DNA from: Oenanthe sinensis
Taxonomy: Eukaryota > Streptophyta > Magnoliopsida > Apiales > Apiaceae
Assembly (NCBI GenBank): GCA_028671895.1
Contig: CM053796.1
Span: 31,432,860 to 31,496,859, forward strand
DNA length: 64,000 nt
Reading direction: 5' to 3'
In this document: in pieces, positions 1 to 10,095 of the stretch
Position numbering within the stretch: the stretch's first letter is position 1
Layout of the letters: every line of letters begins with the position of its first letter
The notes under the pieces: model-generated
The model's database searches: none
The model's input: only the letters and a program-made list of their open reading frames with translations
What the model was told of the DNA's origin: nothing
Position numbers and translations under genes: made by a program

Positions 1-512
1 TTAAGGTTCTTATTTGATCGGATTTCTATATGGAATTCAGATTTGTCAATAATTGTTTTAAGTTATAAGTTGTTCAAGCTTTATTGTGCAAATAAACTCA
101 ATAAAATAATATTAATTAACATAGCTATTGATTAGCCTTGGAATACTTCGTATTTCAAAACTCGGGAAAATAGTGAGTGTTAATTAATATGTTCTAAGAA
201 ATATTTTATAAGGATTAATGATAATTTAGAAATAAATTTCTCAATTTAGAAAATATTTTTCTGTTGAAATATTATTTTATAAAAATTAATTACATTTTTC
301 ATTGTAATTAAAAATTATAAAATAAATTTTTAGACATATGGTTTTATATAAATTAATTATAATTCACTTGTAATTAAAATATAAAATTTATGCAAATTGT
401 CATAATATAATTTTTATTATATAAAAAGAGGTAATTTTAATTCTATATTGGCTGAATAAATCTAAGATGTTGATCTAATAAGGATTAAATCAGGGTCATT
501 TAAGTTGGAAAA

Positions 513-521
513 TATAAATAG
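513..521 (+). promoter_or_regulatory. Candidate TATA box
   Basis: The sequence TATAAATAG is a textbook plant TATA box and lies about 30 bases upstream of a compositional change to a leader-like sequence. No transcript or start site can be confirmed from sequence alone, and AT-rich DNA produces such words by chance. Confidence 0.25.
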
Positions 522-2814
522 AAATGATTTTTCTTCTATTCTCATTTTACGACTTAGCCACAACAATGCTTCTCTCCCCCAATTCCTGAGTTTCGAAATC
601 CTAAATCTTTAAACTCAAATTCACTCTCTATGATGAATTTCATATCAAAATCAACCTTGGATTCTTGTCCTGTTCTTCAAAACATATTTAATCATACCAT
701 TTTGCAAAGGATTAAGTTCAAAATCGATCGGGTCTTCAAAACCGTAATTCGGCATTCTGCAACTCAGATCGACTGAGTGTTTGTCCAATCAAATCGATGG
801 TGGATTCATATTCTACGACTCAAGAACTTAATTCTGACAAGAGTATCATCTTCAATCGAGCTCAAATGTGCACATGAATTCAAACCCAAGACTAGAATCG
901 TGACGAAGTGATTAAGATAATCTATCATGATGATGGTTTGATGCCCAATGAGGCCATTTCCTGGAGAAGAACATAAAGCCTTGACATAAATCAAATCATC
1001 TTATCTTAAACTCTTTATCTTTACTGTTTCATCAATTTCTATTGCTTAATATAATCATTTCTCATGAGTACTGACTAATTGCTATTGAGTATTTCAGGTA
1101 CAAGGTGAGAGACGAGTCAACTCAGTCAAACTCAACAAGGCTCAACTGTGTCAAACTAGAGTCAACCAAATTGATGATAATTAGATGATCTCAGGATATA
1201 TTTAGACTTGCTTATGAATACACTGTGTGAATTAACACCATAGTGGTGGTATGATCTTAAAATTAGTGAAGTGTATACTTGGATATGTGTCATATTTGAG
1301 AAATATTGAACGAACTGCCTGTTATACATGCCTCTCATGTGTTAGATTAAGTATAATTGAATTTGTCTATGTTTTTAGTACTAAATGAGTGTTAAATTCT
1401 TTGAATTGACAATATTTTGACTAACTAATACTTGGTTATCCTTGTTGATTATCATCTGTCTATGACTTGAGGATAATTTGAGTACAATTGAGTAAACTGA
1501 ATTGAATGGTTAAATTGCATATGCTATCCTATGTGCATTACATGTACATTTGACCTTGAGAGCATATAATGAAATAAAATGGGCTACTTGAGGTGCCTGT
1601 CTAAATCAATTGAGATATTTACATATGTTATCTGATGGTTTCATGATAGTTTAGTTGATCCCTATGTAATATTTTGGTGATAACTTATCTTAATGGTGAT
1701 TCATGTCTGAATAATAGGATACAAATTGTAAAATTTACAAATATAAATTCTTAAATTTTTTTTGGTAATTGTTCTTAGATACAAGGTTTGCATAAATTTA
1801 AGATTATTGTATGCTGATAATTTCCTGTCCTTGCCTACCTTAGCACATATCCTATTTCTAATGTTGTACTTGACTGATCTACTTATGTAAATTGATTTCT
1901 TTTGATATACATGATGTCCCTTATTAGCTGCACAATATGTCTATTAGGAAAGAGGCATTTGTGAGGGGTGTTTGTAAGATAATGTCTGGAAAATTATTGA
2001 TTAATAAAATTCATTGATTTATTGTAAGACTCATCACTTTAGGACACACTATCACACAATTGCTCTGAGATTATGGACTGCATGGAATGTCAAAAGGGCA
2101 TTCCTTGATCTGTTCCCAGATCAAACAACCACTCTAGTAGTGTGTGTTCATCATGCATCTTTTCTGTGTTATGAATTGATAATCTTCATGTCTAATGTAT
2201 TTGTGAAATTCTTGCCTTAATTATTTGATTGCTTGACATGAATAATTGTGATAATTAAGTGTATAAAGCATGCTATTTGGTAGATGAAAATTACATAGTT
2301 TAGTTGGTAATTTGTCCCTTTTTAAGTTAATTACATGTATAAACAGGATTTTCCCTCTTTTACTATGTGTTCCTTAGCTGTCTAGTTTTTCTTAGTACTA
2401 TATAGAAATGATTCATGCTATACCTATCATGATTGACACCTAGACCTAGATGTCCAACATGCTTGATAAGTTACAAATCCGTACTTATTTTTTTCATGCT
2501 TGTGTTATATGTGTATATCTTGAAAAATTATTTGGTATAGTAAACAGAATGATAATTGATTTCTTAACATGCTACTATGTGTACCAATAAAGTTTTCCAA
2601 TCTTCCAATTTAAATTAATTAAAATCTGAGATATCTTGAAATTTTATCTAAATCTTATATGATTTAATTCATGTGTTAAAATTCTGATTCTATTAGATTA
2701 CATTCAAAGGTTATTGGTGTTGCAAGAATCTGGAATCATTGGCTTACATGTATATTAAAGTTTTATAACTGTGTGTTATATGAACTTTGTTTCTTGCTAG
2801 ACTTTTAGTTACTG

Positions 2815-2816
<2 letters not shown>

Positions 2817-2875
<59 letters not shown>
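2817..2875. repeat. (CA)n microsatellite
   Basis: An uninterrupted run of about 29 CA dinucleotides. The open frame that appears to encode a His-Thr repeat here is a by-product of this microsatellite and not a gene. Confidence 0.97.
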
Positions 2876-2877
<2 letters not shown>

Positions 2878-3464
2878 ATATACATGCATCCACTGACATT
2901 TCTTTATGTGTGTTTGTGCTGGCAAAATTGAAAATTAATTTATTTGATAAGAAGGCATGCAGATCATTAAATGAGTATGGTGACAATTGTCCTTACTTGC
3001 GTATTATGCTACTATTCAATGTACTATTTTTGACAGCCTTTCTGCTACTTGCCCCCTGTACTTGACTGCAATTAGTTGATCTACATGCTTTATGTCATAT
3101 TTTATGTAGAAATTCAGTTTAAAATTATATATTCTGTGCTCTGTTTGCTTCCTGTCACTTATTTGTCATTATTCTAAGTACTGATTGACATCCATGGTAC
3201 AGTACCTTGCTTATATTACTAGTCTGATCCCAGCAAGCCTACTACATGTTATTTGTAGCCTTTTTGATGATATATGCAGTTCTGTATCTATTCTTGGCTA
3301 TGTGTTTATGGGTTTGTGTGTATATGAATGCCGTAACCTTAATTGTGGTTTCACATTTATGCATTTATTAATCCGTGTCTCATATTCTTAAGCAAACTTG
3401 TCTTCTTGCACTTAAACCTCTTTTGCATTCATTGCTTGGCCTTTATTTCTTGTGTGTGTCATTA

Positions 3465-4256
3465 ATGGAGTCTGATCCTAACCTAGAAACACCACCTTAT
3501 GTCTTGGTCAAACTTCCAACACCACATATCATTCTTCTTCAAAAAATAGGAATAAGAAGAAACCAAGGAAACAAAACTACCCCCACTTCCACCTATGATA
3601 ACCCAGCCTCTAGGCCTAGCAAATCCAAGCTTCAACCATGATGTTTAATACACCTAGACAAGAGAACTGAACTCTATCAACTCTTTGCCAAATCAAATTG
3701 GGAGACAATTCTATTTTATCCTAACAGAAAAGTGCTTTCTAATATGGTGACTGAGTTCTATAACAACATGGAGGTTAGATATGGGGTTGGGGATGTAGTC
3801 TTTGTCACCTCTGTTGTAAATGGGAAAACACTTCTTCTTGATCACATTGAGCTTTGCAAAGCTCTCAAACTCAGTCTCAAGCTCTTAAACCTAGCCAACA
3901 TTGACATACTCAAAGAATTCACCTTCAATGCCATGGAACTTAAACTCTATCTATCTATTTTCTATGCAGTTGAAGTGCCCCAAAATCTTTTTGTTGAAGA
4001 TAAGGGGATATCTTATGAGCATTTCACACCTGATTTCTAGAACCTAGCCTTGATCATGAGGGGAAACATTTTTCAAAACACTACACCCGGAAAATTAATG
4101 TCTTTTACAGAAATGAAACTCATGTACAAACTATCTAGCCAAAAAGTTACCTTGAATCTCTCATACACCATCATTCTCCAAATAATTAATGGTTTCAAAA
4201 AGGGTTATATGCTTTATGGCCTTCTCCTTATCAAAGTGTTTATGAAAGGCATATGA
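3465..4256 (+). pseudogene. Putative plant transposon protein-like ORF, broken
   Basis: One reading frame starts at an ATG (3465, MESDPNLETPPY) and stays recognisable to about 4256 but is cut by in-frame stops at 3639-3641 and 4038-4040. Segments such as FTFNAMELKLYLSIFY, GISYEHFTPDF and the later FTEMKLMYKLSSQKV resemble the family annotated in many plant genomes as 'putative plant transposon protein' (a domain of unknown function linked to retroelement ORFs). That assignment is from recall of the family pattern, not from a search. No other reading frame is needed, so decay has been mainly by substitution. The frame may originally have run past 4256. Its neighbour is the 5' end of Copia element A, so it may be the remnant of a third element or the target into which A inserted. 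Its function is unknown. Confidence 0.55.
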
Positions 4257-4918
4257 CTAAGCCTATTTGTAATAATTATATGACAACTCAACTCAGATAA
4301 AAAAAGCAGTAAATAATAAATATGATAACAGGAATCAGAACGAAGAAGGTAAACTAGACACACAGAATCAAATTGTCAGAAGTTTTTTTATGAAGTTGCT
4401 GCTTTTCACGGAAGAAGTTCATTAATATGTTCAAGCATCGACGAAAAATAAAGAAGTAGTATTTCAGAAGAGTTCAGAAGATTCCAAGTGGTTACTACAA
4501 AATGATTCCAAGAAAAGAAATAATAGAGTCAAAGCTGGAAGCGAGAACAAGATAGAAGATCACAACTTTTAAAGTTAAAAGTGAAGAATATTTATTTAGT
4601 ATGACACAAATGAACCAAACACTACATTTGTGTGTCAACTAATTTATTAAATATTTATCACCTAGTTCAAATGTTTTTCAGACTGAAGACAGTGAAGACA
4701 TGAAGACTCAAGTCAAATTTACAATGGTTGTGCAGTGAAGAAACTAAATTAATTTTACTATCAAAAGTTAATTAAATATTTAATTTATATACTTAAATTA
4801 ATTCATCTTGAATTGATTTAATTTATAAATTATTTAATTAATATTGGTGAAATTAATTAAGTTAAAAAGAACCTTTTATTTAACATGTAAAGAAAGTCTT
4901 GTTGTACCTTATTTAAAA

Positions 4919-5150
4919 GTCTTACCGAATTAATTCAATAAGACATTTAAAAAGTCTTACCGAATTAATTAGATAAGACTTATTTAAAAAGTCTTACCGA
5001 ATTAACTCAGAAAGACTTTCTAAAAACTCCTACCGAATTAATTCAATAAGACTTATAAAAAGTCTTACCAAAATTTTATTTCTGTCAAAACTTTTTGAAA
5101 AGTCTTACCGAAAATAAAACGTCTTATCGAGAATTCATAAGTCTTGCCCA
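4919..5150 (+). repeat. Tandem array of palindromic GTCTTACCGAATTAATT units in LTR
   Basis: Units beginning with GTCTTACC or a close variant start at about 4919, 4954, 4991, 5028, 5062, 5102 and 5121, giving a spacing near 36 bases for the first five. Several units are imperfect palindromes: GTCTTA at the start, GAATTAATTC in the centre and TAAGAC at the end. The array lies about 100-320 bases upstream of the LTR TATA box, the position where plant Copia elements such as Tnt1 and Tto1 carry repeated enhancer motifs. A regulatory role here is inference. Confidence 0.85.
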
Positions 5151-5239
5151 ACTATTTTAAAAAGTCTTAAAGGCTATTTATAAAGTCTTTATGATTTTTT
5201 AAATAAGTTTTATTCAAAAGTCTTGCTAGCTTCAACCTC

Positions 5240-5247
5240 TATAAATA
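5240..5247 (+). promoter_or_regulatory. LTR TATA box of element A
   Basis: TATAAATA inside the context CTCTATAAATATGAGG, about 340 bases before the LTR end and downstream of the tandem array. This is the expected arrangement of U3 followed by R in a plant Copia LTR. Confidence 0.6.
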
Positions 5248-5589
5248 TGAGGTGAATGGTTTCATTATTTTAGTTGATTGAAAACATTCAAATTCAGAAA
5301 TTTGTATGCATTGTAATATTCACAGATTTCTGTGCAAGTTTGGATTATAATTGTTAAATTAGAACAATTCATGTCAAAATCATTCTAAACATTTAAATAG
5401 TTATATAAACTTTCATTGAATTAATTTTGTAATACTTTTCAAGTTAAAATCATATCTTCTACTTGAACAGTATTTCATCACAATTAATATTTCGTGAAAA
5501 ATTAAAATAATATTTTCAAATCCAATATTCCATGATTAAATATTGATATTGTATTCAACACCCCTTCTACAATCTCAGGGGCCAACATT

Positions 5590-5601
5590 TGGCATCAGAG
5601 C
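5590..5601 (+). other. Primer-binding site of element A (initiator Met tRNA type)
   Basis: TGGCATCAGAGC two bases after the LTR end differs by one base from TGGTATCAGAGC, the sequence complementary to the 3' end of plant initiator methionine tRNA that primes most plant Copia elements. Confidence 0.85.
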
Positions 5602-5786
5602 TGGTTGATATTTCCAATATTAGATCCGAACCAAATATTCTGCAACTCATAAAGATCTCAAAAATAATTTTTTATTCGAAATAATTTTTATCAAAAAATT
5701 ATTTTTGATCAGAAATTATTTTAAGTCAAAAATTATTTTTTGAAACACTTAATTTTTAATCCTATTTAAAGACGAGTACACAAAAA

Positions 5787-8198
5787 GTGATGAGCATTAA
5801 AATTCCACAGTTTGACAAAGATCACTACAATTTGTGGAAGCATAAAATGCTAATATTCATTGAGATTTCCAATCCCAAGTATGCATTAATTTTGGCCAAC
5901 AGTGTCGAACCTCCAATAACAGTTATTCTCGAGCACGAGGTAGATGGGGTCGTAATTCCTCACAGATAGTTTTCAAAAAGTCTAGCTGACTATACAGATG
6001 AAGAAAAGGAAGTTGTGTCCCTGAATAACAATATCAAACTTATATTGATAGAATCCCTAGAATACGTCATGTACAATCACGTGGTCAACTGTAAAAACAC
6101 CAAACAAATCTGGGATACAATAGAGATAATAGACGAAGGGACTGAAGAAGTAAGAGAGAATAGACTGGAGATACTGACCTCCCAGTACGGGTAGTTTAGA
6201 TCCAACCCTATTGAGGGTATCTCTGAGATGTTTCAGAGATTGAATAAATTAATAAATGAGCTCAACCTCAATGTGAAATATTATCAGAACCAGGAGGTCA
6301 ATAAGAAGTTTTTGCTAACCTTGCCAGAGCATCTAAAACATAGGATCACAACTATCCGGGAGTCTAGGGACATGAAAGAGGTTACCCTAGAAAGACTTTA
6401 CAGAGTTTTGAAGACTTATGAATTGGAGCAGATCTAGAAAAGAGAAACATATGGCAGAGGTAAGGTTCTGAGTTCCTTCAAAGCAGTGATAGTGGAAACA
6501 CTAGAGAATATGGAAGTGAAGGCTGCTGTACCTTCAAATAATTCAATGGAATATGTGGTTCCAGAATTTGGACATACTTCAGATAAATAAGAAGATGGTG
6601 AATTCTACTCTTTGGAAGAACTGGATCAGCTGGAAGATGAATCTCTAGCTATGGTTTCCATGAGGCTTGGCAACATGAGATTTTGAAGGAATACCTCATA
6701 CAAAGTTAATCCTAATTTTGAAAGATTTTAGATAGAAGGTTCTTCTACAGCTGTATCAAGAAGCGTCTACAACACCGGCTTAGTTGATAGAAACAAGTTT
6801 CATTATTTCAACTGCAATGAGCTAGGCCACTTTGCAACTGAATGCAAAAAGCCGAAGCAAGGAAATAAGAAAGAGTCTTATGAAGAGCTCAAGAAAAAGT
6901 ATGATGCACTTGTGAAAAAGCATCAAGGCAAGTCTTATCTAGCTGAGGGCAAAAGCTGGGATGACTCTGACAATGGCGATGAGGAAGAGTTGAGAAATCT
7001 TGCTCTTATGGCTTCATCCGAAGAATCACTGTCTCCCACTCGACAAGGAGGAATAGATGTACATCCATCTTGCCCTAAAATGTTTAAATTGCTAGGTAAA
7101 GAACTAGATAATACAAGAGATATAGTAAAGAAACTAATTCTAAAAAACAAAATTTTAACTGATGAGAATGATGTTTTAAATTTGTTAAAAACCAAAAATG
7201 ACAAGTTGACTGAGGAATTAGCTTTTCAAGTTAATAGAGTCAGCTGTTATGTTAAGGTTGAGGCGTATCTCAAAAATTAAATAGTGGAAGAAAAGAAGAT
7301 GTTTCTAGCCTATAAGAATTCTTCGTATATTGTAAAAGACCTAATTGACCAACAGGAGATAAAATGAAAAGTTGGAATAGGCTTTGAGTACAATCAATCT
7401 GTAGGAAAGACAAGCAACATAACCCCGTTCATAAAAAGTGCTGAAGAAACGGGTATCCCACATGTTGTTAAAGACACAACTAAACCTCCTTTCATAACCC
7501 CTGCGGCAGAACCAATCCTTGAGAGTTATATATTAATTTCTTATAAAATGAAGTTAGAGTACCTCGAGGAAGAAAAGAAAAGAGAGGAACAAGTGAGAGA
7601 CATACAAGGATTTAATGTCCAAGAAGAGAGTAGGGCATCCAAGACACTAGTGAAAGATGTGGGAACTTCTGATTCCCCCAATCCTGTTATAGGTGATAAA
7701 GACTTAAAGAATAAATTGAATAGACCTAATAGGTTTATCAATAGTAAGGATGGTAACAACATATATCATTCTACTAAAAACTTTAAAACTGCTAATAAAG
7801 TGGAAGTAGAAACTGTTAAGACACCTAATGTTTTGAATAACATGCCTGTTATTGATGTATGCCATAAACCTTGTGGTGTTATAAATTGTATGTTGTGTGC
7901 TTTTAATGCCAGGTCTGCATATTTCAAACGCATAATTGCTAAAAAAGATAATATGACACCTAGAAAACACATCAATAATAAATTTGTGAAATCCAAGACT
8001 GCGATTCCTTCACCTGTCAAGAAGGAAACATATATTCCTAAGTCTAAACAGAAAGTTGTTAAGACTGTTTATAGGAATGTAAGTACAGTCAAGGTGGATG
8101 CTGCTGTTGTTCGAAAAAGATCTGTTGTCAAAGCTGATAAAGGTCAATTCTTTAAGTATGCCGGGCCCAATCAATTTTGGGCTCCGAAGAAGATTTAA
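5787..8198 (+). pseudogene. Element A gag (SIRE-type Copia), decayed
   Basis: Gag forms the virus-like particle that packages retrotransposon RNA. The N-terminus (IKIPQFDKDHYNLWKHKML from about 5790) is the usual start of SIRE-lineage Copia gag. It continues through an F(L)xxLPEHLK-type segment near 6320 and one CCHC-type zinc knuckle near 6800-6850 (CNELGHFATEC, preceded by a Phe where the first Cys is expected). After it come an acidic segment, a coiled-coil-like stretch (6912-7280) and a Lys-rich C-terminal region (7548-8198). In-frame stops occur near 5967, 6192, 6436, 6587, 6684, 7278 and 7365, so no functional polyprotein can be made. Homology is by recall of family motifs. Confidence 0.85.
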
Positions 8199-9430
8199 TC
8201 CGTTTGATATTTGCAGGGACTTAAAAGGTAAATCGGGTTGTATGGATCCTGGATAGCAGATCTTCAAGGCATATGACCAGAGATAGAGCCCTGCTATTAG
8301 ACGTGGTTGAAAGAGTTGACCCAATCGTCACATTTGGATATAACAACAAAGGAATGGCAATGGGATATGGCAAGTTAAATGCTGGAAATGTTATCATTGA
8401 AAATGTCTCTTTAGTGGAAGAACTTAAGAACAATCTTCTCAGCGTCAGTTCATTTTTGTGATAAAGGATACAAAGTAAACTTTATCAAGGAAAAATATTT
8501 AATAGCTCATTCTAAAGTTGACAAACTAGCCTTACATGGAGTAAGGAAAGGAAACTTGTACGTAGTCGATCTCAACTCAGGAACTGAAGATGAAGAAAAC
8601 TATTTCTACTCAAAGGCTTCATCAGAAGAAAGCTAGCTATGGCACAAGAAACTCTTACATCTAAATTTCAAAACAATGAACTATCTATTTCAAGAGAGAT
8701 TTGGTGAGAGGACTGCCTTCGATGGAATTTACAAAAGAAGGATTGTGTGAGGCATGTCAAAAAGAGAAGTCAAAGAAAACAAGTCACAAAGGCACAAACA
8801 CTACAAATATTACTGAACCACTATAACTGTTACACATGGATTTATTTGGTCCAGTCAATATTATGTCTATGGCAAGAAAAAACATGCCTTAGTAATTGTA
8901 GATGACATCATAAAATACACGTAGGTTTTATTCTTGAACTCTAAGGATGAAACTCCAAAACTGGTGATTGATCATGTAAAGCTAATTTAGTTAGATTCAA
9001 AGTTAGTTATCCGGGCTATCATGCCAGATAATGGAACAAAATTCAAGAATGAAATTCTGAATAACTTTTGCTCAGACAAGGGGATAACAAGACAATACTC
9101 AGCACCAATAACATAATGGAGTGTTAGAAATGAAGAATCGAATCCTGATTGAAGCTGTAAGAATAATGTTAAGTGAATCAAGGTTACCTATCTACTTCTG
9201 GGATGAAGCAGTAAACACAACATGTTATACCCATAATCAAACTCTAATCAACAAAGATCATATGAAGACTCCCTATGAATTAATGGCTGGCAATAAACCA
9301 ACACTCAAGTACTTTCATGTATTTGGAGCCAAATGTTATGTGCTGAAAGATGGAGATGAACATCGTGGAAACTTCGAGACTAAGGCATGTGAAGCTATTT
9401 TTTGTTGGTTATTCAAGAAGAGCATATAGG
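8199..9430 (+). pseudogene. Element A protease and integrase, decayed
   Basis: The Copia protease should process the polyprotein, and the integrase should insert the cDNA. The protease region is recognisable from the RHMTRDRALL and NAGNVIIENVSLVEELK segments (about 8260-8450), though the active-site DSG triplet is obscured by changes around 8240. The integrase zinc region (LWHKKLLHLNF near 8640), the first catalytic Asp context (LLHMDLFGPV near 8830), a second (MPDNGTKF near 9025) and the E region (9115-9140, where the stretch before the Glu is damaged) can still be followed. They are separated by several stops and frame changes. The frame from 9121 to 9429 covers the C-terminal integrase core up to a stop. 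Confidence 0.8.
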
Positions 9431-10095
9431 GTGTACATAATTGATCATCACCAAGTGAAAGAAAGTGTCAATGTTACTTTTGATGACACTAAACTCCAAA
9501 GTATCTAAACTGAAGATTCTTCCGAGTCATTAAAGTTTGATAATTATCAAGACTCACATTCTGATGACGAAGAAGAACCTGAGGTTGCAGTAGGAAATGA
9601 TGATGACAATAATGATGATAATGATCCAGGTAACAGTGGTGGAAATAATGGAAACACTTGAGACACTACTAATACCAATGTTGGATCAACAAGTCATCCT
9701 GGCAGCAACTAAGGGGGAGATAATGGATCTACTGGTAAAACACAATATCACAATGAATACCGAGGTAAATCATCAAGATCAAACCTACCAAGGGAAATGA
9801 TATATAGTAGAGATCATTCTTTTGAATTGATCATAGATGATCCAGATGCTGGAGTTAAAACTAGAAGTGCAACTTCAAATGAATGTCTATTTTCAGTTTT
9901 TCTATCTCAAGAAGAACCAAAAAAGATTGAAGATGCACTAACTGATCCAGATTGGGTTCTTGCCATGCAAGAAGAACTCAATCAGTTTGAGAGACAAGAA
10001 GTATGGACACTGGTACCCAGGCCAAAAGACAGATCTGTGATTGGAACCAAATGGGTATACATGAATAAATTAGACGGTGATGACATTGTTACAAG
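9431..10095 (+). pseudogene. Element A linker and N-terminal reverse transcriptase fragment
   Basis: The linker between integrase and RT is acidic (Asp- and Asn-rich near 9560-9650). From about 9797 the frame carries the start of a Copia RT: DDPDAGVKTRSATSNECL, then IEDALTDPDWVLAMQEELNQ, then VPRPKDRSVIGTKWVYMNK. The RT is cut off at about 10095, before any catalytic motif, where the sequence switches to the integrase tail of a different SIRE family (element B). The same RT N-terminal segment appears again in B at about 10700-10960, so the join is not a simple homologous crossover. Confidence 0.85.

Larger units (their letters stand above)
1..3464. other. AT-rich non-coding region
   Basis: No reading frame here looks like a protein-coding gene; the short open frames are low-complexity or lack any recognisable domain. 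The stretch contains a TATA-like box near 513 followed by a more C-rich, leader-like segment (about 550-780), a long (CA)n run and otherwise AT-rich sequence. It could be the leader or intron of the transposon-protein pseudogene that follows, or the body of a decayed non-coding element. I could not find terminal repeats to decide between these. Confidence 0.5.
4257..5587 (+). repeat. 5' LTR region of Copia element A (left end unresolved)
   Basis: The right end is clear: CCAACA at 5582-5587 is followed directly by a Copia-type primer-binding site, and the preceding C-rich string near 5560 resembles the ends of the other SIRE LTRs in this window. Within it are a tandem palindromic array (4919-5150) and a TATA box (5240). 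I could not find a second copy of this LTR in the window, because the partner end of element A is missing. The left boundary therefore cannot be set; TG dinucleotides near 4280 and 4633 are only candidates. Confidence 0.6.

Noticed and set aside
2787..3065. Open frame with a Thr-His repeat
   Set aside because: It is produced by the (CA)n microsatellite and has no other protein-like feature.
4919..5150. CRISPR-like array
   Set aside because: Units are about 36 bp apart with no unique spacers, diverge quickly, and lie in a plant LTR; they are U3 tandem repeats.
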